Below, piece after piece: positions 29,852 to 37,453 of a stretch of 64,000 nt of DNA. This stretch comes from Algirhabdus cladophorae (GTDB lineage Bacteria; Pseudomonadota; Alphaproteobacteria; Rhodobacterales; Rhodobacteraceae). The notes below the pieces were generated by a model, which saw nothing but the letters and a program-made list of their open reading frames with translations, ran no database searches and had not been told where the DNA came from. Each line of letters begins with the position of its first letter. Position 1 is the stretch's first letter. Location of the stretch: contig NZ_CP173029.1 in the NCBI RefSeq assembly GCF_044772865.1, positions 62,001 through 126,000 of the forward strand, given 5' to 3'. Both the position numbers and the translations under genes were made by a program.

Positions 29852-30931
29852 TCAGATCCCCGATCGAACCGAGGCCAAAAAGGCATCACACCATGCATCC
29901 CAAGTCAGGTTTTTATGACAAAATTCAAAGCTGCTGGCGCTTAGGGCGGCGTAAGTTGTATCGGCGGCAATGACGTTCTGGATTGTCGCCGCGATTTGTG
30001 TGGCATCCGACGCTTCGTCCACCATCAGCCCGTTCACTCCGTCCTTTATCAGGGACGGAATGCCACCGGTTCTGGTGATCACAACCGGACAGCCATAGGC
30101 GTTTGCCTCGGCCACCACCATTGGTGTGCAATCCGCACGGGTGGGCAAAACAAAGACATGGGCGGCTGCAAGCGCTTTGTTCAAAGTCGCAGCATCCTTA
30201 GGATCGTTTTTATTGATGTAGCCTAATACCGTCACGTGTGGATGCGCGTCGGCTTCTGGCGAGGTTGACCCGATCACCGTCAGATGGGCGTTGACCCCCT
30301 GTGTTCGCAACACGTCCAAAGCGGCCAATGCTTGATCCCCGCCTTTGCGTTGCCAGTGAACCCCAATGAACAACAGGTTTACTTTATCTAGGCTTGGCTT
30401 CTGGGGGGCTTTCGCGGGCAGTTCATCCAAATTGACGCCAAATGGAAATGCCTTGAGCGGCGGCAGATCCAAATGGGCAAATTCCTGCATGGCGCGTTGG
30501 CGCATGAAATCTGACGAATAAATCACTTGTGCTGCGGCTTGCAGGGCGGCTTCTTCCTGAACATCTGCTTCCAAGGGCACCGGGTCGCCGTAGAATTCGC
30601 GCAGGAATTGGGGCGTGGCATCTGTTACTAACGTCATCGGGGCTTCTACTTTTGGCCCAAGTTCTGCGACCAACCCTGATGAGACGGGTGCCACAATCGC
30701 ATCCAAGACATGCTCCCGGATATCACTTAGGCGCGGCACAGGTTCCGACCAAAGGCGTCGGGTCACGCGCGTCAGGGCATTGGGCGCTTTGTAGCGGCCC
30801 AGAACTGTTACCTCGACATCTGACCGCGCTTGAAGCGCGCGCAGCATGTAAAACGGCGTGCCACTAAAGGCGCCGCGATTAAGCGGATTATGAGCACACA
30901 AAAACCCAAGACGGATTTTGTCAGAAGTCAT
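29852..30931 (-). CDS. GT4-family glycosyltransferase
   Basis: A 359-residue GT-B glycosyltransferase. The C-terminal nucleotide-sugar half shows LLFIGVHWQRKGGDQAL, HVTVLGYINKND, HVFVLPTRADCTPMVVAEAN (with the paired acidic positions of the GT4 motif) and GCPVVITRTGGIPSLI. It should transfer a sugar to a growing glycan in the cytoplasm. AAGGGA precedes the ATG. It is monocistronic here, with VPLPA-CTERM and rhomboid genes on either side. Donor and acceptor cannot be read. Confidence 0.9.
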   Translation of the reverse strand: MTSDKIRLGFLCAHNPLNRGAFSGTPFYMLRALQARSDVEVTVLGRYKAPNALTRVTRRLWSEPVPRLSDIREHVLDAIVAPVSSGLVAELGPKVEAPMTLVTDATPQFLREFYGDPVPLEADVQEEAALQAAAQVIYSSDFMRQRAMQEFAHLDLPPLKAFPFGVNLDELPAKAPQKPSLDKVNLLFIGVHWQRKGGDQALAALDVLRTQGVNAHLTVIGSTSPEADAHPHVTVLGYINKNDPKDAATLNKALAAAHVFVLPTRADCTPMVVAEANAYGCPVVITRTGGIPSLIKDGVNGLMVDEASDATQIAATIQNVIAADTTYAALSASSFEFCHKNLTWDAWCDAFLASVRSGI

Positions 30932-31183
30932 ATCGTAGCTTCCCTTTGGTGATTTTGGGCCGACTGGTTCGCTCCGGCGTCTTGCGTCTACTTAGGGGCT
31001 TCGCGCAAGCGCTGCAATTCTTCGATGCCAAACGATTGTGGTGTTTGCTGACGAGTTGTTGCCCGATGCTATGAAAGATTTTGAACCAAACGACGCTCGG
31101 TGCATTTCAAAGGATGGCATGGGACGCGGTCAGACTGTGGATTGCCTCTTGTCTTGGGGACATGACACGGGCAGGTTTTGTTT

Positions 31184-31870
31184 ATGTTTGGCCGATCCCT
31201 TGCCCCTGCTTTGCGTGATCACGCGTCCTTTGCTGTTTGGAGTGTGGTGGCCCTATGCAGTGCTATAGAATTGGCACTGAATCTGTCTGATTGGGGTCTT
31301 ATCGGTCCCGCGCGTCTGCGCAGTCTGGCTTATGATTACGGCGGCTTCTGGCCTGGATTGTTAAGCGGGTGGCGGCCCAACTACGCAGGCCAACCCTATG
31401 CGATGTTTTTCTCGTACAGCTTTTTGCACGGCGGGCTGAGCCATTTGATTGTGAATATGATCACCTTGGTGTCGATCGGCCACTATGTCGAAGCCCGTGT
31501 GGGCGCCAAGGGGTTTTTCAGCGTCTATGCTGGTGCGACGTTAGGTGGTGCTGTGGGGTATTGGTTGTTGACCAATGAAGTTCGACCCATGGTCGGGGCG
31601 TCGGGTGCGTTATTTGGACTGGTGGGCGCGGTGCTGGCATGGAGCTATGTGGACCGCTTTACACTGCGATTGGGCCTGTGGCCGGTGCTGCGCGGGGTTC
31701 TTTTGTTGGTTTTGTTGAACGTGGTCTTGTGGTGGGCCATGGATGGGTTACTGGCCTGGGAAACCCATTTGGGCGGATTTATTACCGGCTGGCTGATGGC
31801 GACGTTGGTAGATCCACGGGGCCGACCTGACCTTTACGATCACGACGACCCCGATTTGGATGTGCCATAG
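31184..31870 (+). CDS. Rhomboid family intramembrane serine protease
   Basis: A 228-residue protein with about six transmembrane helices and the rhomboid catalytic dyad: Ser in VGASGALFGL and His in WETHLGGFITGW. HGGLSHLIVNM, the HxxxN segment of helix 2, is present. Rhomboids cut single-pass membrane proteins inside the membrane. It lacks the features of rhombosortase, and no GlyGly-CTERM protein is seen. A weak AGG site precedes the ATG at 31184; TTG 31178 is the alternative. It is convergent with the large beta-helix surface protein, which may be coincidental. Confidence 0.9.
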   Translation: MFGRSLAPALRDHASFAVWSVVALCSAIELALNLSDWGLIGPARLRSLAYDYGGFWPGLLSGWRPNYAGQPYAMFFSYSFLHGGLSHLIVNMITLVSIGHYVEARVGAKGFFSVYAGATLGGAVGYWLLTNEVRPMVGASGALFGLVGAVLAWSYVDRFTLRLGLWPVLRGVLLLVLLNVVLWWAMDGLLAWETHLGGFITGWLMATLVDPRGRPDLYDHDDPDLDVP

Positions 31871-31882
31871 CGCCTGCTTGGT

Positions 31883-34800
31883 TTAGGCCATTAGGAGATC
31901 GGGCAGCTCTTCTTCGTCTTCGTCGTGGACCGTTGGATCGTTTTCCTCGAAGGTGCCTTGGCCTTCGGTGAGCAAGGCCCAAAGTTCCATCGCATCATCA
32001 ATGTCGTCACTTGCCGTGCCAACAGTCGAGTGGGTGACGTTGCCTTCACCTGCAAAGATGTTCAGGCTGACCTTGTCGTCTTCGAAATCTGTGACCACTT
32101 CAGCGTCCCATTCGGTCCCCAATCCGTAGACATGAATGTCGTCCAGCATACCGGCCAAAATATCAACATCTACAAGGGTTTGCGTGCCTTCGCCGCCCTC
32201 GTATTCGCTAAGGTCGATCTGCAATTTGCCGTCCAGGAAAACCCCTGATTGCACATCGGGATCATCTTGGCCAAAGGCGCCGCTGCGGAATTCTTCGATG
32301 CCGGACATGCCGGTTTTATCTGCAACAAAGGTCAGAACGGCGTCTTCGTCCATTTTGAGGGCGGCTGTGCCGTCTTCGGTTCCATCAAAGCCCAGAGTGC
32401 CTTCAGACCCTTCGACCCGTAGTTCGGAGCCTGCAGTGAGGGTAAACGAGGCATCGTCTGTTGCCAAAATGAATTGACCATCGGTGAGAGTACTGGTTGT
32501 CGGGCCTGTCACGTCGCCAGTGTTCGCAAAACGTCCACCGTCGATGTTTATGGTCAACCCGTCCTCATCTGCAAAGCCGTTGGTCCATAGCTGACCGGCA
32601 CTGTGGGTGCTGATTGTGCTGTTGTCGCCATCTGTTTCCAAAGTGTCATTCACCGTGAGGCGACCGTAGTTGACGCTCAGCTGGCCGTTGGGGCCGAGAT
32701 CGAGGTTCTTGAGCGTTGTTGTGCCGCCGTACTGGACCCAGTTGCCGCCCAGATCAACGGAATCGCCGTCATCAGGGGTGTCATTGGAACTCCAGTTGCT
32801 GGAGTTGTCCCAACGAATGCCGTCGGCGATGTTGTTGGGGATAAACCGGTGTTCGGTCGCATTATCCGACTGGTCGATGTTAAAGCCGTTCTGGAAGTAG
32901 GCCACAATGTCTTCGGCTGTGATGCTGTCGTCGCCAGTGGTTTCGGCAAGAGCGATCAGGTGGTCGACCAATTCGTCGATTGTTGCGTCGTCTTTGCCCA
33001 AGATTTCCGAGGCGAGCAGTTGGATTGTGGTTTGATCAGCCACGTCTGTGTCAACGCCGTCGAGGTTTTGATCATCGATACCCGTCATCACACGGCTGGG
33101 ATCGCCGCCCATCCAATTGTAGATGATTGTGTTGTCAAACGCGGGATCATTGTCCGAAGACAACGCCGTGTGCGTGACCTGCTTGTACTCAAGTTCCTCT
33201 GGGTTATTTGGATCGGCCAAATGGGTGATGATGTTGTTCAGCAGCGTTGTGTCATAGCCTTTGTCGATAGCGCCAAAAGTCAGTCCACCGATAAAGCCCT
33301 CGATTTCCTTGTGCGCGCCGGATGTGATGACGTTGTTGGCAAAGTAGGTATAGTTGCCGATCGGACCGTCTTCTTTGTAGACACCGCCAAGCACGTCAAC
33401 GGCGGCATTGTTGTCGACAAATACGTTATCTTCGACCACGCCACCGCCGCGAATGTGCGCCCCGAACGATGACCCTTGAGATACGATATTACCGCGGAAC
33501 GTCACGTCGGATGTGGTGTTTTGCAGATAAAGGTTATGGCTCCACAAGTTGGGTGGGGCGCCGCCTTCAGTCGAGCCGTTCATCAGGTAGTCGTCTTCCC
33601 AACCGTTGTGGTGGAAAATGTTACCTTCCAGCAAAATCCCGTCGATTTCATGGGCGAACAAGCCCGTTTTAGACCCTTCCCAGGTCTCTGTATCGGGTTT
33701 GTCGAGATTGACATAGGCCACTTCGGAATCAACCAGCGTAAAGCCATCGACGTTCTGGATATTGATGCCTTCGTCCGTGATCATTGTGTCATGCACGATG
33801 ATGTTGTCGCCCTTCAGGTTGAACAGGCCGCCTGTCAGATGCAAATCGCTAAATACAATGTTGCTGCTGTCGTAATTGGTGATCTCAATCCGGTCTGTGA
33901 TGATCGGACGGTCCCCTTCACCCCACGAGGTGACATGCATCGGGTTGAGTTCATCCTCGCCATGGGTGCGGTAGTTGATGATGCGGCCCGTGTCCTCGTA
34001 GGTATAGCCTTTCTCGAACATCAGCCAGTTTGACGAAATACTATCCTCATCCGAGATCGACGCATACCACATCGGCATACCCACTTCGGTGGTGACGGCC
34101 ATATCCTCGGAGGCACCGTATTCGCCATTTGCGATCAACCATTCGGTTGTGACATCAGCCTCGTCCATGCCTTCGAGGGCGGCAATATCCGCGCGGGACA
34201 ATGCATCTTCGCTTTCGGACAGGTAGAAGGGACGGTGATCGTCACCGGTCTCAACAATCAGATCGCCGTTTTCGTCTTCTTCCAGCATGTAATGCTGGCC
34301 CATGCCCCATCCGGCCTCTTGCGTGGGTTCGGAGACATCAAATGACAAGGTGTCGTTCTCGGACGTGCCATCTGCATAGTTGATTTTGTAAGTTACTGAT
34401 AATTCGCCACTATAATCCGTTCCAGACATAACAACCGCGATGGAGTTATCTGGGTTTATCGTGGCGTTGCCGTGACTTGGGCCACTGATGATTTCAAGGG
34501 ACGCGATTTCCTGATCGGTATCAACTTCGATGGTTGTAACGCGGCCGCCGTCAATATCGATGGTGGCACCCATGCTAACGACATCGGGTGCGTTTGTGGT
34601 TGCGGCCGTCGCGCCCTCGTGCAGGTCGGGGCTTTCGGGTGTGTCAGGGGTTTCTGGTGTCTCGGGGTCTTCGGGAGTTTCAGGATCCTCTGGATTTTCA
34701 GGGGTTTCATCTCCACCTGATCCTGTGTCCTCTTCCTCTTCCTCTTCCTCTTCCTCTTCGGCCTCGTCTTCTGCTTCGTCGTCTTCGGGATCAGTTTCGT

Positions 34801-34990
34801 CATCCGGGGTTGCTGGAGGGTTGCCAGCCGAGCCGCCCGTCGAGCCGCCGCCAGCAGTCGAGACTGGCGCTACATCGCTGCTCTCTTCGGCTGAGTCACT
34901 TTCGTTATCGCTGTCACTGCCGCCACCGCCGCCACCCGCAGCGCCAGCAAGACCCAAAAGTGCCAAAAGGCTTAGTAAAGCTGGCATCAT
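31883..34990 (-). CDS. Very large beta-helix surface protein with acidic linker
   Basis: A 1,035-residue protein: an N-terminal hydrophobic segment (MPALLSLLALLGLAGAAGGG), a Glu/Asp/Pro-rich linker (about residues 25-125), an Ig/cadherin-like strand block, a right-handed parallel beta-helix (about 360-600) of DITF/NIVF-type rungs, then a second beta-rich region that may be autotransporter-like (about 780-990) and an acidic tail. I use ATG 34990 because GGGAG is 9 bases before it. A TTG at 35059 would add 23 residues (including SFWEYW) but has no site; the choice decides whether the hydrophobic segment is a signal peptide or a membrane anchor. No sorting motif is seen at the C-terminus. The beta-helix suggests carbohydrate binding or lysis. 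Confidence 0.78.
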   Translation of the reverse strand: MMPALLSLLALLGLAGAAGGGGGGSDSDNESDSAEESSDVAPVSTAGGGSTGGSAGNPPATPDDETDPEDDEAEDEAEEEEEEEEEEDTGSGGDETPENPEDPETPEDPETPETPDTPESPDLHEGATAATTNAPDVVSMGATIDIDGGRVTTIEVDTDQEIASLEIISGPSHGNATINPDNSIAVVMSGTDYSGELSVTYKINYADGTSENDTLSFDVSEPTQEAGWGMGQHYMLEEDENGDLIVETGDDHRPFYLSESEDALSRADIAALEGMDEADVTTEWLIANGEYGASEDMAVTTEVGMPMWYASISDEDSISSNWLMFEKGYTYEDTGRIINYRTHGEDELNPMHVTSWGEGDRPIITDRIEITNYDSSNIVFSDLHLTGGLFNLKGDNIIVHDTMITDEGINIQNVDGFTLVDSEVAYVNLDKPDTETWEGSKTGLFAHEIDGILLEGNIFHHNGWEDDYLMNGSTEGGAPPNLWSHNLYLQNTTSDVTFRGNIVSQGSSFGAHIRGGGVVEDNVFVDNNAAVDVLGGVYKEDGPIGNYTYFANNVITSGAHKEIEGFIGGLTFGAIDKGYDTTLLNNIITHLADPNNPEELEYKQVTHTALSSDNDPAFDNTIIYNWMGGDPSRVMTGIDDQNLDGVDTDVADQTTIQLLASEILGKDDATIDELVDHLIALAETTGDDSITAEDIVAYFQNGFNIDQSDNATEHRFIPNNIADGIRWDNSSNWSSNDTPDDGDSVDLGGNWVQYGGTTTLKNLDLGPNGQLSVNYGRLTVNDTLETDGDNSTISTHSAGQLWTNGFADEDGLTINIDGGRFANTGDVTGPTTSTLTDGQFILATDDASFTLTAGSELRVEGSEGTLGFDGTEDGTAALKMDEDAVLTFVADKTGMSGIEEFRSGAFGQDDPDVQSGVFLDGKLQIDLSEYEGGEGTQTLVDVDILAGMLDDIHVYGLGTEWDAEVVTDFEDDKVSLNIFAGEGNVTHSTVGTASDDIDDAMELWALLTEGQGTFEENDPTVHDEDEEELPDLLMA
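34729..34758 (-). repeat. Hexanucleotide repeat (CCTCTT)x5 coding for poly-Glu
   Basis: Five perfect CCTCTT units encode ten Glu on the minus strand. Because each unit is two codons, slippage would change the acidic linker length without a frameshift. Neighbouring DNA (34627-34712) is a looser repeat of Pro-Glu-Asp/Thr codons. Confidence 0.85.
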
Positions 34991-35059
34991 CACCCAGTAC
35001 TCCCAAAATGATAACGTAGCGCTTGGAGCCCCTCCAAACTTGCTTGCGTCATCGATCAA

Positions 35060-35411
35060 ATTTCAATTTGGGCTGGGGACCTGCGTCCTTCACCCTCCAC
35101 CACAAACGGAGTTAACCGCCTTGCTCACCGTTAACGTTCGGTTAACAATGTGGCGAAAATCGTCCTTAACTATGAAAAGATCGTGTATAGGTTGCTAACG
35201 CCCATGCGAATTTCCCCTGAAAACTGCGATTCAAGGCAAAATAACGCTAATTCTGTCGGGGCGAAAACACGCACGGGTTGTGTCTGTCGCACGTGGGGTA
35301 AATCTGTGGCTGAAGTTTGCTCGTAACGCGTAACACGCGGTTAACATGAGACAAATTTCTGCCGATACCAGGTTTATCTGGGCAAATTCACGCTGATTTA
35401 GACGTGTGTTT
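35060..35411 (-). other. Intergenic region upstream of the beta-helix gene
   Basis: About 350 bases, AT-rich with no gene. It contains four GTTAAC sites (35111, 35130, 35141, 35340), two of which form the CtrA box described separately. It is the likely promoter region of the beta-helix surface protein. Confidence 0.6.
35131..35146. promoter_or_regulatory. Canonical CtrA-binding site upstream of the beta-helix gene
   Basis: TTAACGTTCGGTTAAC fits TTAA-N7-TTAAC exactly. It lies 72 bases upstream of the TTG and 141 bases upstream of the ATG considered as starts. The motif is seen; CtrA control of this surface protein is inferred. Confidence 0.65.
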
Positions 35412-37022
35412 TTAGATTATTGCCAGATTTCCAGTGGCAACGGCCACCCCAAATACGATCGCATTGGCAGCCATGTGCGAAACAATGGCGTCTGTAATGT
35501 TGCCTTTTCGGTAGGCAACCCAAGAGAATATCAAGCTTGCCGCAAAGGCCTCGGCCCATCTACCATGCAAAGCGGCAAACAAAACAGCGGTGCCAAGACT
35601 AGCCACAAGAATCCAAGCACGACCTGTTCCAAGGCGCATTTTCGGCTCAAGGTAGCCGCGAAAGAACACTTCTTCGATGATTGGGACCAGAATCATGGTG
35701 CCAAATCCGCGCAAGACAAACCAGCCGACCAAAGCGGCCCCGGTCAGTGTGCCATAAGGCGCTGGACCTTCGACCGGATCGACAGGGATGATCACCCACG
35801 CCAGCCCGATCAATGCGCCTGCGCTGATTGCTACTGGATCAAGGCGCCATGGCAGGCGCTTAAAGATTGGCAAGAACGCGGCTAGCACCAAAACCATCAA
35901 TACGACACGGGCCGGATAGAACAGGGCAGGGGATGAAGTCAGCGCCGTAGCCAGCAAGGCGCTGAACATGAAGACCGCGAAGGGAAGGATGAAGGCGACG
36001 GTTTGATCTTGGAAAAACGGGACCAATGGAGCAGGGGCTGCCTTTGTGTGCGCAGCGTTCTTTTGCAAGGCTGGGACGGATTGGGCCAGTGCTACGATGC
36101 CCAAGGCCACAAGTGTGAACATCAGCCAGCCTGCGTGGCTGTGAAAACCGCCCACGGCCAGCTCGGGATTGCCTTCGAGGCCGATGATCAGCAGGACCGC
36201 GACGCGGATCACATTGAAAATGATCGAAGCGGTCATCCCAAGAGGGAACAACAGCAGCACCCCCGGGAATTTTAAGGTTCTGCGAAAGAGAAAGAGGTAG
36301 AGCGTCACAAAAATTGTCACCAATGCGAGGCCTTCTACCCCTGAACATTGTGGTGCTACGCCGATGTGGAAGTCGCCTTTGCCGATCACTTTCTCAGCAG
36401 TGTATATATCGATCTCATACCCGGCAAATTGGATCAGCCAAGCGACTGCGTTGAACGTGTAATCGGCGATCGTTTCGATATGCCATAAAGGGCGAACAAT
36501 TGTCGCAAGATAAGGTGTGGCACTGCCCACAACCAAAACAGGTAGCAGGCTAGACCATTCTTCTTTCAGAAAGGCGGACCACCTACCAATCGGAGCAATA
36601 AATAGTGCGAGCCCAATAAGAATAAGGGCCATCCCGAGGCCCCAACAGATAAAACTGGGGATTAGGGCGGATGTCCCAGAGTTTTTGCCAAGCAGAGAAA
36701 GTGGGATCAGTGCGACAGCGGCGCCCAACAGATTCAGCCCAAGGGGCCAGATGTGTTGGCCGGCTTGGTTGATAAGTCTTTGGAAAGGCGCTGGACGCAG
36801 CATAAACAGCAAAAGCAAGGCACCTAAGCAGCAATATATGGCGATCATTGTGCCACTTGCCCCTTGGCAGGCGTAGATGGGCCAATTGTCCAGACATTTA
36901 AAATCAATTGCGTGTTTGAACAGCGTGCCAATCACGAAAAGCTCGCTAAGGAAGATAAACAGAGCGCCCAAAAGCGCAATTTTTTGTCGGGAAGAGGAGT
37001 GTTGTGGGTCCAAAGCGGTCAT
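35412..37022 (-). CDS. xrtE: Exosortase E fused to CPBP-type protease (VPEID-CTERM system)
   Basis: A 536-residue polytopic membrane protein. The N-terminal exosortase part shows the catalytic triad context: Cys226 in APQCSGVEG, Arg273 in FNVIRVAV and His294/His296 in GFHSHAGW. The C-terminal 90 residues are a CPBP (Abi) intramembrane metalloprotease with EEVFFRGYLE and the later His in LHGRW and SHMAAN. This fusion defines the exosortase E/VPEID-CTERM system. It should cut the VPEI signal of its substrate, which is encoded directly upstream at 37133-37324. It lies between the two giant surface protein genes. Ribosome-binding sequence before the ATG is weak. Confidence 0.9.
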   Translation of the reverse strand: MTALDPQHSSSRQKIALLGALFIFLSELFVIGTLFKHAIDFKCLDNWPIYACQGASGTMIAIYCCLGALLLLFMLRPAPFQRLINQAGQHIWPLGLNLLGAAVALIPLSLLGKNSGTSALIPSFICWGLGMALILIGLALFIAPIGRWSAFLKEEWSSLLPVLVVGSATPYLATIVRPLWHIETIADYTFNAVAWLIQFAGYEIDIYTAEKVIGKGDFHIGVAPQCSGVEGLALVTIFVTLYLFLFRRTLKFPGVLLLFPLGMTASIIFNVIRVAVLLIIGLEGNPELAVGGFHSHAGWLMFTLVALGIVALAQSVPALQKNAAHTKAAPAPLVPFFQDQTVAFILPFAVFMFSALLATALTSSPALFYPARVVLMVLVLAAFLPIFKRLPWRLDPVAISAGALIGLAWVIIPVDPVEGPAPYGTLTGAALVGWFVLRGFGTMILVPIIEEVFFRGYLEPKMRLGTGRAWILVASLGTAVLFAALHGRWAEAFAASLIFSWVAYRKGNITDAIVSHMAANAIVFGVAVATGNLAII

Positions 37023-37070
37023 AGGGTAGCTTTATCAAATTGAGTGAAATGTGATAGGTCGGAGTCTGTT

Positions 37071-37108
37071 AAAAAATAAGCCCGCCGAATGAAATAAACG
37101 GCGGGCTT
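37071..37108 (-). terminator. Strong terminator between the VPEID-CTERM gene and xrtE
   Basis: On the minus strand AAGCCCGCCG and CGGCGGGCTT form a perfect 10-base stem followed by T-rich sequence. It would stop most transcripts of the tiny substrate gene before xrtE, letting the substrate be made in excess of the enzyme. Confidence 0.88.
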
Positions 37109-37132
37109 AAATACGCATTACACGTTGTTTGA

Positions 37133-37324
37133 TTACGCAGCGCGGCGGCGACGTTCCCAAGCCAACAGTACAACAGCAGCAACAGCGGCCAAAGCGGCTG
37201 TACCCTGCAGAGCACTGATTTCTGGCACATCGTTACACGGGATGCCAGGTAGGTTGTTGCAGCCTGCAAACGAAGCGCTTGCAGAAGCTACCAATGCCGA
37301 AGTGGCAATAACCAGTTTCTTCAT
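37133..37324 (-). CDS. Tiny VPEID-CTERM protein, exosortase E substrate
   Basis: A 63-residue protein with a clear signal peptide (residues 1-20, ending SFA), then GCNNLPGIPCND, then the sorting signal VPEI (33-36), a hydrophobic helix (about 39-56) and ERRRR. The part between signal cleavage and VPEI is only 12 residues, with two cysteines around seven residues (CNNLPGIPC). It matches the VPEID-CTERM family. AAGGAG is 6 bases before the ATG. With xrtE it is the expected enzyme-substrate pair. What the processed peptide does is unknown. Confidence 0.88.
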   Translation of the reverse strand: MKKLVIATSALVASASASFAGCNNLPGIPCNDVPEISALQGTAALAAVAAVVLLAWERRRRAA

Positions 37325-37453
37325 ATCGTTCTCCTTACGAGACCAATGGTTTCAATCAAATGTGGTCTAGTTAAGACCTAATCTGACCCGACGGGGGCTC
37401 CGTCTACTGCAAACGCCCGAGCCCCGGGCGCCTGCCATCTCTTTGACCTGCTA

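Noticed and set aside
31184..31870. Rhomboid protein as a rhombosortase
   Set aside because: No GlyGly-CTERM substrate and no rhombosortase-specific features; it looks like an ordinary rhomboid.
32603..33472. 289-codon plus-strand frame across the beta-helix gene
   Set aside because: Antisense shadow with no family motifs; the minus-strand frame has clear beta-helix character.
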